Part shown: in pieces, positions 16,854 through 25,291 of the stretch
How the letters are laid out: each line of letters opens with the position of its first letter
Position numbering within the stretch: position 1 is the stretch's first letter
From: Promethearchaeia archaeon
Lineage (GTDB): Archaea; Asgardarchaeota; Lokiarchaeia; Sigyniarchaeales; SOKP01
NCBI GenBank assembly: GCA_029856085.1
Contig: JAHQWI010000098.1
Coordinates: 1-37,517 of the forward strand
Direction: 5' to 3'
Length of the DNA stretch: 37,517 nucleotides
Position numbers and translations under genes: made by a program
Notes under the pieces: generated by a model
The model's input: the letters and a program-made list of their open reading frames with translations, nothing else
Databases searched by the model: none
Told to the model about the DNA's origin: nothing

Positions 16854-17801
16854 TTACATGTGAGAATCAAGCCATTCAATTACTTCATTAAAGACTTCAT
16901 CACGATTGATTTCATTAAATAGTTCATGCCTTGCGTTTTCATAGAATTTATATGTAACATTTGTATTACCGTATTTCTTAAGACGATTAATCATTGCTTT
17001 AACACCTCTAGTTTTGTTTCCAATTGGACATAAAGATCCTGAGATAAAAAATATCGGTAAATCCTTTGGTATTTTTTTTTCATTTTCAGCATTATATATT
17101 TTATCAAATCCAAGGATAAATTCTAACCAAAGAGTTGCAGGAGGGACAAATCCGCACCATGGGTCATCAATATACTTTTGAACTTCGGATTTATCTCTAC
17201 TAAGCCATTCAAATCCTGTAGCACCTTCATCCTTTTTCCACTCTCGATTATTAGATTTAAAATTCATATTATACATTTTTTGACTAGGTGTTGTAGGACC
17301 CAATTTCTTAATCTCTCCTTTAAGAATAATCTTTCCAGCTTTAATCACAAGAGCTCTTACCTTCCCATTAGTACCACTTAGAATACATCCTTTTATTTCA
17401 TCTCCCCATTCCTGAATATAATCTTGTGTAATAAAAGCACCCCATGAATGTCCTATTAAAAATAATGGAAGATTAGGATGTTCACTCTTGATAATTTTTG
17501 ACAACTCATGAGTACCATTTACAACTCCCCGCCATCCATTTGGTCCTAGAACTCCAGCTTTCCCCTCTAAAGTGGCTTCTGTTAAGTCTCCAGCAGTTAG
17601 TCCATGTCCACGCTGATCATTTGCATAGCAAACGAATCCTTCCTTGCATAAAACCTCCGCAACTCCAGTGTATCTTCTAGCATGTTCTGCTAATCCATGA
17701 AGTATCTGAACAACAGCCTTTGGTTCGGTTTCAGGTTCCCATTTGTAAACAAAAATCTCAATACCATCTTGATCAGTAAAAGTAAAAGTTGAACTTTTCA
17801 T
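16854..17801 (-). CDS. Monoacylglycerol-lipase-like alpha/beta hydrolase, catalytic Asp replaced
   Basis: 315 residues of the lysophospholipase/monoglyceride lipase family (Hydrolase_4). Oxyanion region LHGLAEHARRY (34-44), nucleophile elbow GHSWGAF with Ser119, and catalytic His292 (ENARHELFNE) are all present. FEWLSRDKSEVQKYIDDPWC is a hallmark segment of the subfamily. At the acid position, where the family reads G-S-x-D-P-V-G, this protein reads GSLCPIGN, with Cys258 in place of Asp. It may use another acid, work slowly, or have a different role; a single-base error is also possible. No signal peptide. Its 3' end abuts dnaJ tail to tail, so the two are not co-transcribed. Confidence 0.85.
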   Translation of the reverse strand: MKSSTFTFTDQDGIEIFVYKWEPETEPKAVVQILHGLAEHARRYTGVAEVLCKEGFVCYANDQRGHGLTAGDLTEATLEGKAGVLGPNGWRGVVNGTHELSKIIKSEHPNLPLFLIGHSWGAFITQDYIQEWGDEIKGCILSGTNGKVRALVIKAGKIILKGEIKKLGPTTPSQKMYNMNFKSNNREWKKDEGATGFEWLSRDKSEVQKYIDDPWCGFVPPATLWLEFILGFDKIYNAENEKKIPKDLPIFFISGSLCPIGNKTRGVKAMINRLKKYGNTNVTYKFYENARHELFNEINRDEVFNEVIEWLDSHM

Positions 17802-17911
17802 CTTATTATCATCTTTTTTTATTATTATTTTAAACAGTTTAATTATTAATTTATTAGTTAATTTCTTCTTATGATATTACAATATATAAAATTTTTATCA
17901 ATGATGATTTT

Positions 17912-18439
17912 ATGAATACTAAAATTCTAATTACTGGACCTCCTCGATGCGGTAAGTCAACTTTAATAGTTAAATTAATTGAATATTTTTCTAAAAGACA
18001 AATCACTGTACATGGTTTTTTAACTCCAGAAGTTAGAGAAGGAAGTAATCGAATTGGGTTCGATATTGAAGATATTAAAACAAAAGAAAGGGAAAAATTA
18101 GCAAGAAAAGGGAATTATAATACTAAATATCATTTAGGCAGCTACTGTGTATTTATAGAAAGCTTTGAGAAAATTATCTCAAAATATGAAGATATTCTAT
18201 TTCAGGAAGGAGATTTAATTATAATTGATGAGATTGGAAAAATGGAACTATTTTCTAAAAGATTTCAGAATTTCATTACAAAAATATTTGCTTCTAACAT
18301 TTCAATTATAGCAACAGTTGGATTAACAATTAGACATCCCATAAAGGATCATCTTTTAAACATCCCAGATGTTAACCTTTTCAACTTAGACCGTAAAAAT
18401 TTTGAAAAGACTTATCAAAACATAATCTTAATGATATAG
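17912..18439 (+). CDS. THEP1-family nucleoside-triphosphatase
   Basis: 175 residues, the family's normal length. Walker A is TGPPRCGKST (8-17), Walker B region IIIDEIGKMELFS (about 103-115), both diagnostic of THEP1 (thermophile NTPase; human NTPCR relative). GFLTPEVREGSNRIGF is the typical substrate-side segment after the first helix. The enzyme hydrolyses several NTPs in vitro; its cell role is not settled. It stands alone, followed 106 bp later by a small zinc-ribbon gene on the same strand. Confidence 0.9.
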   Translation: MNTKILITGPPRCGKSTLIVKLIEYFSKRQITVHGFLTPEVREGSNRIGFDIEDIKTKEREKLARKGNYNTKYHLGSYCVFIESFEKIISKYEDILFQEGDLIIIDEIGKMELFSKRFQNFITKIFASNISIIATVGLTIRHPIKDHLLNIPDVNLFNLDRKNFEKTYQNIILMI

Positions 18440-18545
18440 GGAATTAACACACACCCTTATAAATCCATCTTATTAGGATTTTTCTTTCACAAAACTTTAT
18501 ATTGAGAATATTTTTATTTTATTAAGTAAGATAGAGTCTTATAGT

Positions 18546-18680
18546 ATGAAAGCGGATCTGTTTTTGAAATGGAAATGTGATAAATGCGGTCATGAGTTTG
18601 ATTCAGATGACTTCCCAGAGGAAGGATTTAAATGTCCGGGATGTGGAGGCGAAGATTGTTCCTTTAGCCTTTTAGATTAG
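18546..18680 (+). CDS. Small zinc-ribbon protein (44 aa)
   Basis: A short frame from ATG 18546 to TAG 18680. It encodes a single zinc ribbon: WKCDKCGHEF then, after an acidic linker, FKCPGCGGEDC. Two CxxC knuckles about 20 residues apart form a complete four-Cys site, and the frame holds little else, as in many stand-alone archaeal ribbons (rubredoxin-like or FmdB-like). AT-rich DNA with TATA-like character (TTTTATTTTATTAAG) lies just upstream. The role is unknown; nucleic-acid or protein binding is usual for such ribbons. The regular cysteine spacing makes a chance ORF unlikely. Confidence 0.7.
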   Translation: MKADLFLKWKCDKCGHEFDSDDFPEEGFKCPGCGGEDCSFSLLD

Positions 18681-18776
18681 TAATATTATCAATAAATGTC
18701 ATTTCTAAATTGGATCTCCTAGAAATTCAAGTATATTAATTGAATTTTTAAATTTTACTGAATTCAAACACAATAA

Positions 18777-18786
18777 TTTTTATATA
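18777..18786 (+). promoter_or_regulatory. Candidate TATA box of the DUF6485 gene
   Basis: TTTTTATATA-type sequence centred about 26 bp before the ATG at 18808, with a purine-rich AAAGG (18796-18800) between. The spacing fits either a leaderless transcript or a very short leader. Confidence 0.4.
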
Positions 18787-18807
18787 CTATTATTCAAAGG
18801 AAATAAA

Positions 18808-19013
18808 ATGATTGAATGTAATCAAGACGTTAGAAAGAAAGCATGTGCTTGTACATACGATTGCCAAAGAAGAGGTAAATGTTGTGAATGTTTAAATATC
18901 ATCTCTCTAAGAACTAGCTACCTGGATGTGCTTTTGCCAGAATTTCAAAAGAAGCTGAGAAATCCTATAACAAAGATATCGAATATTTTGCTAAACTAGT
19001 ATTAAACAGATGA
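18808..19013 (+). pseudogene. DUF6485-family small Cys-rich protein, disrupted by frameshift and amber codon
   Basis: The first 31 codons read CNQDVRKKACACTYDCQRRG followed by KCCECL, the conserved start of DUF6485 proteins (Cys-rich, about 65 aa). After CL the frame drifts to a non-family sequence and stops at 18997-18999. In the -1-shifted frame the family continues: KYHLSKN, then TAG, then LPGCAFARISKEAEKSYNKD and IEYFAKLVLNR, to TGA at 19011-19013. Restoring it needs one extra base in TGTTTAAATATC and replacing one TAG (normally Gln, Glu or Lys). The A-run location suggests a sequencing indel for the first lesion; the TAG could be a true nonsense change or recoded. Function unknown; likely metal-binding. 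Confidence 0.7.
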
Positions 19014-19156
19014 TTTTACTAAAGAAGAATTTATAATCTTAATGGAGAATTGCCTAAAAACCCATTTTGAGTTTTGTGTAATTTAATTTGTTCTTCCATA
19101 ATTCCAATTCTACTGTTTTGTTAAAATTTATAAGGGTAAAACACGATTAGAATTGT

Positions 19157-21562
19157 ATGGATTTAACGAAAATCTATAAACGGGGTTTAGTTGTTTCATT
19201 TTTACTCCTTATCTTTATAATTGGCGTTTTATTCATTCCTAATGCAAATGATAAGCAAATTATTGATGAAAAATCGCTTTCTTTAAGCGCATCAGAAGAT
19301 CCTTATGAACCGAATAATGATTATACTACCGCATTTGATCTTACAGGATACTATAACATATCGTTAAGTTCAATCTTCGGATTAGGTGCTCAACATGATG
19401 ATGATTGGTATCGAATAGATGTTGCTCTTGAATTTGAGCATTTGATTATAGAATGTAGTTTTTCCAATATATCAGGGAATATAGACATGGATCTTTATTA
19501 TGATTCTGACCCTTTTAATCCAGTAGCAACGAGTTGGACTGAGAATGATTATGAGTATATCTACTATAGTTTACCATGGAGTGGTATTTATTACATTAAG
19601 ATTCATGGTCTAAATAATACTAATAACTATAATTTAAGGTGGATGGGAGATGATATCTATGAAGAAAATGATGATTGGACGATGGCTCATGATATTTCGG
19701 GTAATGAATATATTAGTCATATGGGCATTCAAGCAGATGAGGATTGGTATATGATATGGATCGATCCAGGTGAAGAACGAATTTATGCAGAATTATCTTT
19801 CTCACATGCAGCTGGGAATATTGACATGGAGATTTGGTATTGGGATGGAAGTCTCACTAAACTAGCTTGGAGTGACTCTTTAGATGACAACGAATATATT
19901 GATACATTTGTTCCTTGGCCAGGTACTTATTATATCAAAGTTTTTAGAGATAACGCTGGAAATTCATATAATTTATGGTGGGAAGACCTTATTACTACTG
20001 GAGGAGATGATGATATGGAGGAAAACGATGATTATTGGAGTGCTCAATGGGTCAATCAAAATGATTATTATCATGATTTGAGGATTGTTTATAGTGATGA
20101 GGATTGGTTTCGGACATACTTAAATCCGGGGGATGTTATTGATGTTAGCATTTACTTCGACCATATGGCTGGTGATTTACAGTTGGAACTTTATGATCCG
20201 TTTGATACTATTAGCCCGCAAGTAGAATCTAAATCTGGAGATAATGATGAACTTATTTCGTTTACTATAGATACCCAAGGCGATTGGCGAATTCGAGTTT
20301 ATCATGCTTTTGGAGATTCTGAAGTATGGTATAATTTAGAAATACGGTTACAGGGAGGAGGACCTGGAGTTGAGGATAACTATGAAGATAATGATGATTC
20401 TGGACAAGCTTTCGACCTTACTTACTATGAAGGAAAGTGGTTAAGTGGAATAGATGGATTTGGATCTCAATACGACGATGATTGGTATAAGATTAATGTA
20501 GAACCAAGTTTTGAGCATCTATTTGTTGGTTTTCACCAATTTGACGGTGATATTCAACTTGAGGTTTATGATGAGAGTCTTAATGTTTTAGGAGGAAGCC
20601 ATCATGATAACCATGATGGACGTATTATAGTGAACCTTCCCTCAAGTGGGAATTACTACTTTAAAGTTTACGGAGATAATAAAGGTACTAATTACGATTT
20701 ACAGTATATAGCTTTTTGTCTGCTAGAAGAGCAAACATTGTTAAGTGATGCTTATGGGATGGGAGTTCAGGATGACTTTGATTTTTATCTAATTGATGTA
20801 ACATTTGGATTCCTTCAGTTGCAAATTAATCTTACGTTTACCCATACCTTACCCTTAGAAGATATCAATATGACACTCTACAATGAAATGAGTCCTGATA
20901 GTTTTAGCAATAATACGTTGGATGATAATGAATTTATCGATGTTAATCTTGATTATCCTGGTATGTACTTCCTTGTAATTTATGGATTTAGTATAGGAAA
21001 TGAATATGATTTATGGTGGGATGATATCAAAACTGATCCTAGATCTGATGATGATTACGAAGAAAACGATGATTGGTCTTCTGCTTATGATCTCACTTTA
21101 TATGAGGATACATGGTTAATGCCGAAATATAGGCCAGAAATTCATACATATGAAGATTGGTACAAGATATATGTAAACAGGTCAGGCATTCAAGCAGATG
21201 AAGATTGGTACAAGATCTATATAGATAAAACACACGTAGAATTATTTGTAGCTGTATCTTACGATTCTGCAGAAGGCTTAATGGGTTTTGACATTTATGA
21301 TGCGGATATCAACAAAATTACAGGAAACTTTTCTTTAACTGATAATGACTATATTCTTTATGAGGTTCCATCAAATGGAACTTACTATATTAGAGTTTTT
21401 GGAGATAATTCGGGAAATGTGTATAATCTAAGGTGGGCAACTCGAGAACCTGAGGAAATTGGGATTATCCCTGGCTATGATTTACTTATCTTAATTGCGT
21501 CAATCATAGGGGTTACAACAGCAGGTATCAAAATAAAGAGGAGTAAATTAAAGCATAAATAA
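19157..21562 (+). CDS. Secreted, C-terminally anchored surface protein with PPC-like repeats (801 aa)
   Basis: An N-terminal signal/membrane segment (GLVVSFLLLIFIIGVLFIPN, residues 10-29) and a C-terminal IPGYDLLILIASIIGVTTAG segment followed by a basic tail (KIKRSKLKHK) suggest an outward-facing protein held in the membrane. Between lie about six repeats of 110-130 residues resembling bacterial pre-peptidase C-terminal (PPC) beta-sandwiches: each starts with Y/M-E-x-N-D-D, has D-D/E-D-W-Y then a strand, then SGxYYIKVxG and YxLxW. Repeat starts lie near residues 49, 169, 294, 411 and 635; a fifth unit, near 530, lacks the Asp-rich start. Highly acidic. It likely serves in adhesion, S-layer association or calcium binding. 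No enzymatic domain is seen. Confidence 0.85.
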   Translation: MDLTKIYKRGLVVSFLLLIFIIGVLFIPNANDKQIIDEKSLSLSASEDPYEPNNDYTTAFDLTGYYNISLSSIFGLGAQHDDDWYRIDVALEFEHLIIECSFSNISGNIDMDLYYDSDPFNPVATSWTENDYEYIYYSLPWSGIYYIKIHGLNNTNNYNLRWMGDDIYEENDDWTMAHDISGNEYISHMGIQADEDWYMIWIDPGEERIYAELSFSHAAGNIDMEIWYWDGSLTKLAWSDSLDDNEYIDTFVPWPGTYYIKVFRDNAGNSYNLWWEDLITTGGDDDMEENDDYWSAQWVNQNDYYHDLRIVYSDEDWFRTYLNPGDVIDVSIYFDHMAGDLQLELYDPFDTISPQVESKSGDNDELISFTIDTQGDWRIRVYHAFGDSEVWYNLEIRLQGGGPGVEDNYEDNDDSGQAFDLTYYEGKWLSGIDGFGSQYDDDWYKINVEPSFEHLFVGFHQFDGDIQLEVYDESLNVLGGSHHDNHDGRIIVNLPSSGNYYFKVYGDNKGTNYDLQYIAFCLLEEQTLLSDAYGMGVQDDFDFYLIDVTFGFLQLQINLTFTHTLPLEDINMTLYNEMSPDSFSNNTLDDNEFIDVNLDYPGMYFLVIYGFSIGNEYDLWWDDIKTDPRSDDDYEENDDWSSAYDLTLYEDTWLMPKYRPEIHTYEDWYKIYVNRSGIQADEDWYKIYIDKTHVELFVAVSYDSAEGLMGFDIYDADINKITGNFSLTDNDYILYEVPSNGTYYIRVFGDNSGNVYNLRWATREPEEIGIIPGYDLLILIASIIGVTTAGIKIKRSKLKHK
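21151..21220 (+). repeat. 48-nt step duplication inside the last PPC-like repeat
   Basis: TGAAGATTGGTACAAGAT occurs at 21151 and again at 21199, giving EDWYKIYV and EDWYKIYI 16 residues apart. The spacer contains GGCATTCAAGCAGATGA (21185-21201), identical to 19724-19740 in the second repeat, so the insert appears copied from repeat 2. Confidence 0.75.
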
Positions 21563-21600
21563 ATAATTTTTTCCTTTTTTTTTCTTTTTCTATACTTTAT
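21563..21600 (+). terminator. U-rich archaeal terminator after the surface protein gene
   Basis: Directly after the stop the plus strand reads through ATTTTTTCC, TTTTTTTTTC and TTTTTC runs (21569-21593) with no strong hairpin, the archaeal T-tract terminator pattern. It also separates this gene from the converging RNase P RNA. Confidence 0.55.
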
Positions 21601-21643
21601 TTTAAAAATTTTATGTGAACAATTTTTTTTTAAAAAATAGATA

Positions 21644-21976
21644 AAAGACGCTTGAGATATATACCCGCCCTTCTGTACTGTACCCGTCACCAGGTAACAG
21701 TTGGAGCATCAAACTATGCGGCCTACCTAAAGCTCGCTCCAAGTACCTCATCACTTTCATTTGGCCTTGCACCAAGGTTTTAGCTCGTTCCAACCATTCC
21801 TTCCTACAATTTCTCTGGCTTATCCAAGTCATAAATATGCGTAGAAAGGCAGTGTCGTTTCAGTTGCTAAAATACGATTCTCACCGTAGTAGTTATCTAC
21901 ACCTTGCTTGGAGAGTGGGGCGAGGTTCCTCAGCGGGTTAAACCCACCGTCAGCACCATATCTCACTCGTCTCGTT
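21644..21976 (-). ncRNA. rnpB: RNase P RNA
   Basis: About 330 nt with the conserved RNase P segments in order on the minus strand: CTGAGGAACCTCGCCCC (CR-I, P4 5' side), GAAACGACAC, GTGCAAGGCCAAAT (same as the bacterial GAGCAAGGCCAAAT core), GGTAGGCCGC, and ACAGTACAGAAGGGCGGGT (CR-V, P4 3' side). The ends pair as P1: GACG..TGAGATAT near the 5' end with ATATCTCA..CGTC near the 3' end, with a 2-nt internal loop. It is the catalytic RNA that removes tRNA 5' leaders. CR-I departs from the usual GAGGAAAGTCC. The minus-strand promoter at 21994-22006 places the 5' end near 21973. Exact ends are good to a few nt. Confidence 0.92.
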
Positions 21977-21993
21977 TTTAAAGGTAAAATAAG

Positions 21994-22006
21994 TATTTAA
22001 ACTTTT
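21994..22006 (-). promoter_or_regulatory. BRE/TATA promoter of RNase P RNA
   Basis: On the minus strand AAAAG (BRE) is followed by TTTAAATA (22001-21994). The box centre lies about 24 nt before the predicted 5' end of RNase P RNA, exactly the archaeal spacing. Confidence 0.7.
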
Positions 22007-22027
22007 GTCTCTTAATGGATTATTTGC

Positions 22028-22825
22028 TTATTTATTTTCAGCATTTAATTCATAGGATATGATATCACAATATTTTTTAAAGCCTAATTTTCTGTATATT
22101 CTCTCACCTAAAGATGACGCTTGAAGTACTCCAACTTTGTACTCCATTTTAAGAGCATCTATTAATGCAATTTTACTTATGGTGAGACCAAATCCTCTAT
22201 TTCTGTAATCTTGTAATGTAGATACAGCATGAAGACCTGATACTCCCGAAGAAAGATATAACATAAGAGCTGAAACAACTTTTCCTTCAAATTTTCCTAT
22301 ATAAAATTTTGCTTCAGATTCTAAAACTAAGAATTCAATTAATTCAGAATCAATTTTTATACCAAAAACTGATGAAACAATCGTAATCCAGTGATTTAGA
22401 GATTCTTCGTTATCAACAATTTCAACCACTAAATCATTTTCATCTAATATCTGTTTCTTTAGATTTTTTAAATCCACTGCCATTCCAGCTTGTTGATAGA
22501 CATTTAAAAAACCATTTTTCTCAAGAATCATTCCTAAATTATCAGGTTTAGTTAGTGGTCCTACTGTCCAGCCATTAGGCGCTTTACCTTTTTGGATTAA
22601 TCTTTTTATATTGGAAATCTCATTTTCTGCATTTAAACTTTCAAAATTGGCTCTAAATATACACTTTGGCCAATCTACATTCCTAGTATCCACCCAACTT
22701 ATTTTATCCTCTAAGTGAGATATGAAATTAGGATGATAAGAAGATTTAGTATAAAAATCGTTAAGGTTTTGCTCGATATAGAAATTTATTGTTTTTGAAG
22801 TTATTTTTTTAAGAATTTTATTCAT
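22028..22825 (-). CDS. GNAT-family N-acetyltransferase (265 aa)
   Basis: The C-terminal half (about 130-260) is a GNAT fold: GLHAVSTLQDYRNRGFGLTI gives the acetyl-CoA P-loop RxxGxG-like motif (RNRGFG), and GVLQASSLGERIYRKLGF is the standard motif B. The N-terminal 120 residues are not closely matched but resemble the degenerate first GNAT repeat found in two-domain members. The substrate is not evident. It ends just upstream of the RNase P RNA promoter on the same strand and is preceded by hppA on the same strand with a 134-bp gap. Confidence 0.85.
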   Translation of the reverse strand: MNKILKKITSKTINFYIEQNLNDFYTKSSYHPNFISHLEDKISWVDTRNVDWPKCIFRANFESLNAENEISNIKRLIQKGKAPNGWTVGPLTKPDNLGMILEKNGFLNVYQQAGMAVDLKNLKKQILDENDLVVEIVDNEESLNHWITIVSSVFGIKIDSELIEFLVLESEAKFYIGKFEGKVVSALMLYLSSGVSGLHAVSTLQDYRNRGFGLTISKIALIDALKMEYKVGVLQASSLGERIYRKLGFKKYCDIISYELNAENK

Positions 22826-22959
22826 TGTTTTATCACTACAGACAATAATACCATATAATAATCTTGTCTTCTAAAAATTTTACTGCTAATCATTCAAATA
22901 ATAAAAATATAAATATAAAAAAAAGAAGATTTTTTATTGCCTAGTTTTTCATTTCTAAA

Positions 22960-25125
22960 TTAGGGAATTACTATCGTTAAAAGATCAGCTAAAAGTCCAG
23001 CTCCTCCATTGAATAATAATAGAAATCCCAAAAAAATCGATGCGGTTAAAGACATTACTACTAATAGAGTATTTATACTTGGTCCTGCGGTATCTTTAAA
23101 CGGATCTCCTACAGTATCTCCTGTTATAGAAGCTTTATGTACATTTGTTCCTTTTCCACCTAAGTTTCCATCTTCAATCCATTTCTTAGCGTTATCCCAA
23201 GCACCTCCCGCATTAGACATCATCACAGCAAAGACAAATCCAGATAAAATTGCACCACCTAAGAAAGCACCCAATGCTGCAACACCAAACAAAACTCCAA
23301 TAGCAATAGGTACTATAATTGAAATGATACTGGGTAATATTAATTCTCTTATGGATCCCTTCGTCGCTATATCTATAGTTTTGCTGAAGTCAGCAGGTTC
23401 TTCTCCAGATAGGATTTTAGGATTTTCTTCAAATTGTCTACGAATTTCATCAACCATCTTTGCGGCATTTCTTTGTACAGCTAATATTAATAAAGCAGAA
23501 AACAGAGCAGGAATAACTACTCCAACAAAAGCACCTATTAAAACATTTACATTTAATAAATTGATAGAATCTATAGTTGCTCCTTTAGCTCTTGCTTCTT
23601 CGACAAAAGAAAATAGTAATGCTAATACAGTAAGGTTAGCGGCTCCTATGGCGAATCCCTTTGTAATTGCTTTAGCCGTATTTCCTGCTGAATCTAAACG
23701 ATCAGCTGTACGGATTACATCTTCTCCTAAGTCCCCTTGTTCTGCTATTGCTCTTGCATTATCGACAATAGGTCCATAAGCATCATTTGATACTATGGTT
23801 CCTACAATTGATAACAGTCCTACAGCTGCCATTGCTACTCCAAAAAAACCAGCTAGCCAAAATGCAACAGCCATGGCAAGTATAACTCCTAACGCAGGAG
23901 GAACAACGCTTAATAGTCCATATGAGAACCCAGAAAGTATTACAACCGCATGTCCCTCCTTAGCAGCATTAGCTATGTTCCTTGTTGGTTTTTTATCATC
24001 TCTGGTGAAATAATCACTTGTAAAACCTAATATAATACCAGCTATGAGCCCAATTGCTGATGTTCCCCAGATGCGCCATAGTAAACCTATTTCTGCTGCT
24101 TCTAATCCAATTGATAGGAGAAACGTAAACAAAGCAGATAATCCGAAGTAGACTAAAGTTGCTAGATAAGTTCCTGTATTTAAGGCTTTTCCAGGCTCAT
24201 CAGAACCCTTCAGTTTTATTAGATATATTCCAATCAACGATGCTATTAATCCAACGCCGCATAAAACTATGGGTGCTACTACTAGTACGGCTCTTCCTTC
24301 TGCTGTTAAATCTATACCTCCAAAAGGGAAATAAATGGTTGACGTAATGCTAAAAGCAGCTGCAAGCATCATTGCAGCAACTATAGATGCAACATAAGAA
24401 TCGAATAGGTCACTTCCCATACCAGCTATATCCCCAACATTATCACCCACATTGTCAGCAATTGTGGCGGGATTTCGTGGATCATCTTCAGGAAGATTAT
24501 ATTCTGCTTTACCTACAAGATCCGCGCCGACATCTGCGGTCTTCGTGAAAATTCCTCCGCCACATTTCATGAATAATGCGACGCTACTCGCCCCAAAGCT
24601 AAATCCCAGCACTATCATGGGATCTGGCATGATCCAATATAATGTAGAGACTCCGATTAATGCAACACCAACTACAGCAAGTCCCATAACAGCCCCTCCA
24701 AAAAAGGCAACGTCAAAACCCTTTTTAGTTCCTATTGTGCATCCTTGGGCGGCTCTGGTATTTGCTTTAACACCAACATACATCCCTAGCCAACCTGCAA
24801 ACATAGAACCGACAGCTCCAATTATATAAGCAAGCATTTGTTCCCAATTTAAAGCATCAGAAAACAATCTTGTATAGGTATCGCTATCTTCAAAAGGAGT
24901 TGGTAAAAATAACATTGCAACTGCAAGGATTGCCACAAAAATTCCTAAAATCTTGTATTGGATCTTAAGATAAGTTATTGCCCCCTCTTCTATGTAACCA
25001 GCAACCTCTTGCATTCTCTCATTACCAGGGTCTTCTTTTAAGACTAAGTATCTAAAGTACATTGCCATAACAATAGAAATTATCCCTGCTACTAACGCAA
25101 CAATTAAAATTATTGGTACAGCCAT
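22960..25125 (-). CDS. hppA: Membrane-bound proton-pumping pyrophosphatase, K+-independent type
   Basis: 721 residues and about 16 membrane segments, the full length of the family. The pyrophosphate-binding core is intact: FTKTADVGADLVGK then DDPRNPATIADNVGDNVGD, the second acidic loop NDAYGPIVDNARAIAE, and GDTVGDPFKDTAGPS near the end. At the K+-switch site it reads GNTAKAITKG, with Lys and Thr where K+-dependent enzymes have Ala and Gly; this is the K+-independent, H+-pumping subclass. It couples PPi hydrolysis to H+ export, saving energy in anaerobes. No V/A-type ATPase genes are near. Start ATG 25125 gives the usual short first helix MAVPIILIVALVAG. Confidence 0.95.
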   Translation of the reverse strand: MAVPIILIVALVAGIISIVMAMYFRYLVLKEDPGNERMQEVAGYIEEGAITYLKIQYKILGIFVAILAVAMLFLPTPFEDSDTYTRLFSDALNWEQMLAYIIGAVGSMFAGWLGMYVGVKANTRAAQGCTIGTKKGFDVAFFGGAVMGLAVVGVALIGVSTLYWIMPDPMIVLGFSFGASSVALFMKCGGGIFTKTADVGADLVGKAEYNLPEDDPRNPATIADNVGDNVGDIAGMGSDLFDSYVASIVAAMMLAAAFSITSTIYFPFGGIDLTAEGRAVLVVAPIVLCGVGLIASLIGIYLIKLKGSDEPGKALNTGTYLATLVYFGLSALFTFLLSIGLEAAEIGLLWRIWGTSAIGLIAGIILGFTSDYFTRDDKKPTRNIANAAKEGHAVVILSGFSYGLLSVVPPALGVILAMAVAFWLAGFFGVAMAAVGLLSIVGTIVSNDAYGPIVDNARAIAEQGDLGEDVIRTADRLDSAGNTAKAITKGFAIGAANLTVLALLFSFVEEARAKGATIDSINLLNVNVLIGAFVGVVIPALFSALLILAVQRNAAKMVDEIRRQFEENPKILSGEEPADFSKTIDIATKGSIRELILPSIISIIVPIAIGVLFGVAALGAFLGGAILSGFVFAVMMSNAGGAWDNAKKWIEDGNLGGKGTNVHKASITGDTVGDPFKDTAGPSINTLLVVMSLTASIFLGFLLLFNGGAGLLADLLTIVIP

Positions 25126-25291
25126 AATTTTTCACTTAAATGTTAATTTTTTTTTAGAGTTTTTAAAATCAAATATAGAATAATATCACTCAAAATTTCT
25201 TAAATCATTAAAATATTTTGAATTTTAAAGTAATATTTAATTCAATCGCAGATTATTGATTAGAAACAACATAAAAAAGGTGGAATTATTC

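Noticed and set aside
23009-23779. 256-aa open frame on the plus strand
   Set aside because: It is antisense to the hppA coding sequence, whose full family motifs are on the minus strand; the plus frame has a low-complexity Ala/Pro/Thr-rich composition typical of a shadow frame.
24452-24829. 125-aa plus-strand frame
   Set aside because: Also antisense to hppA and without any motif.
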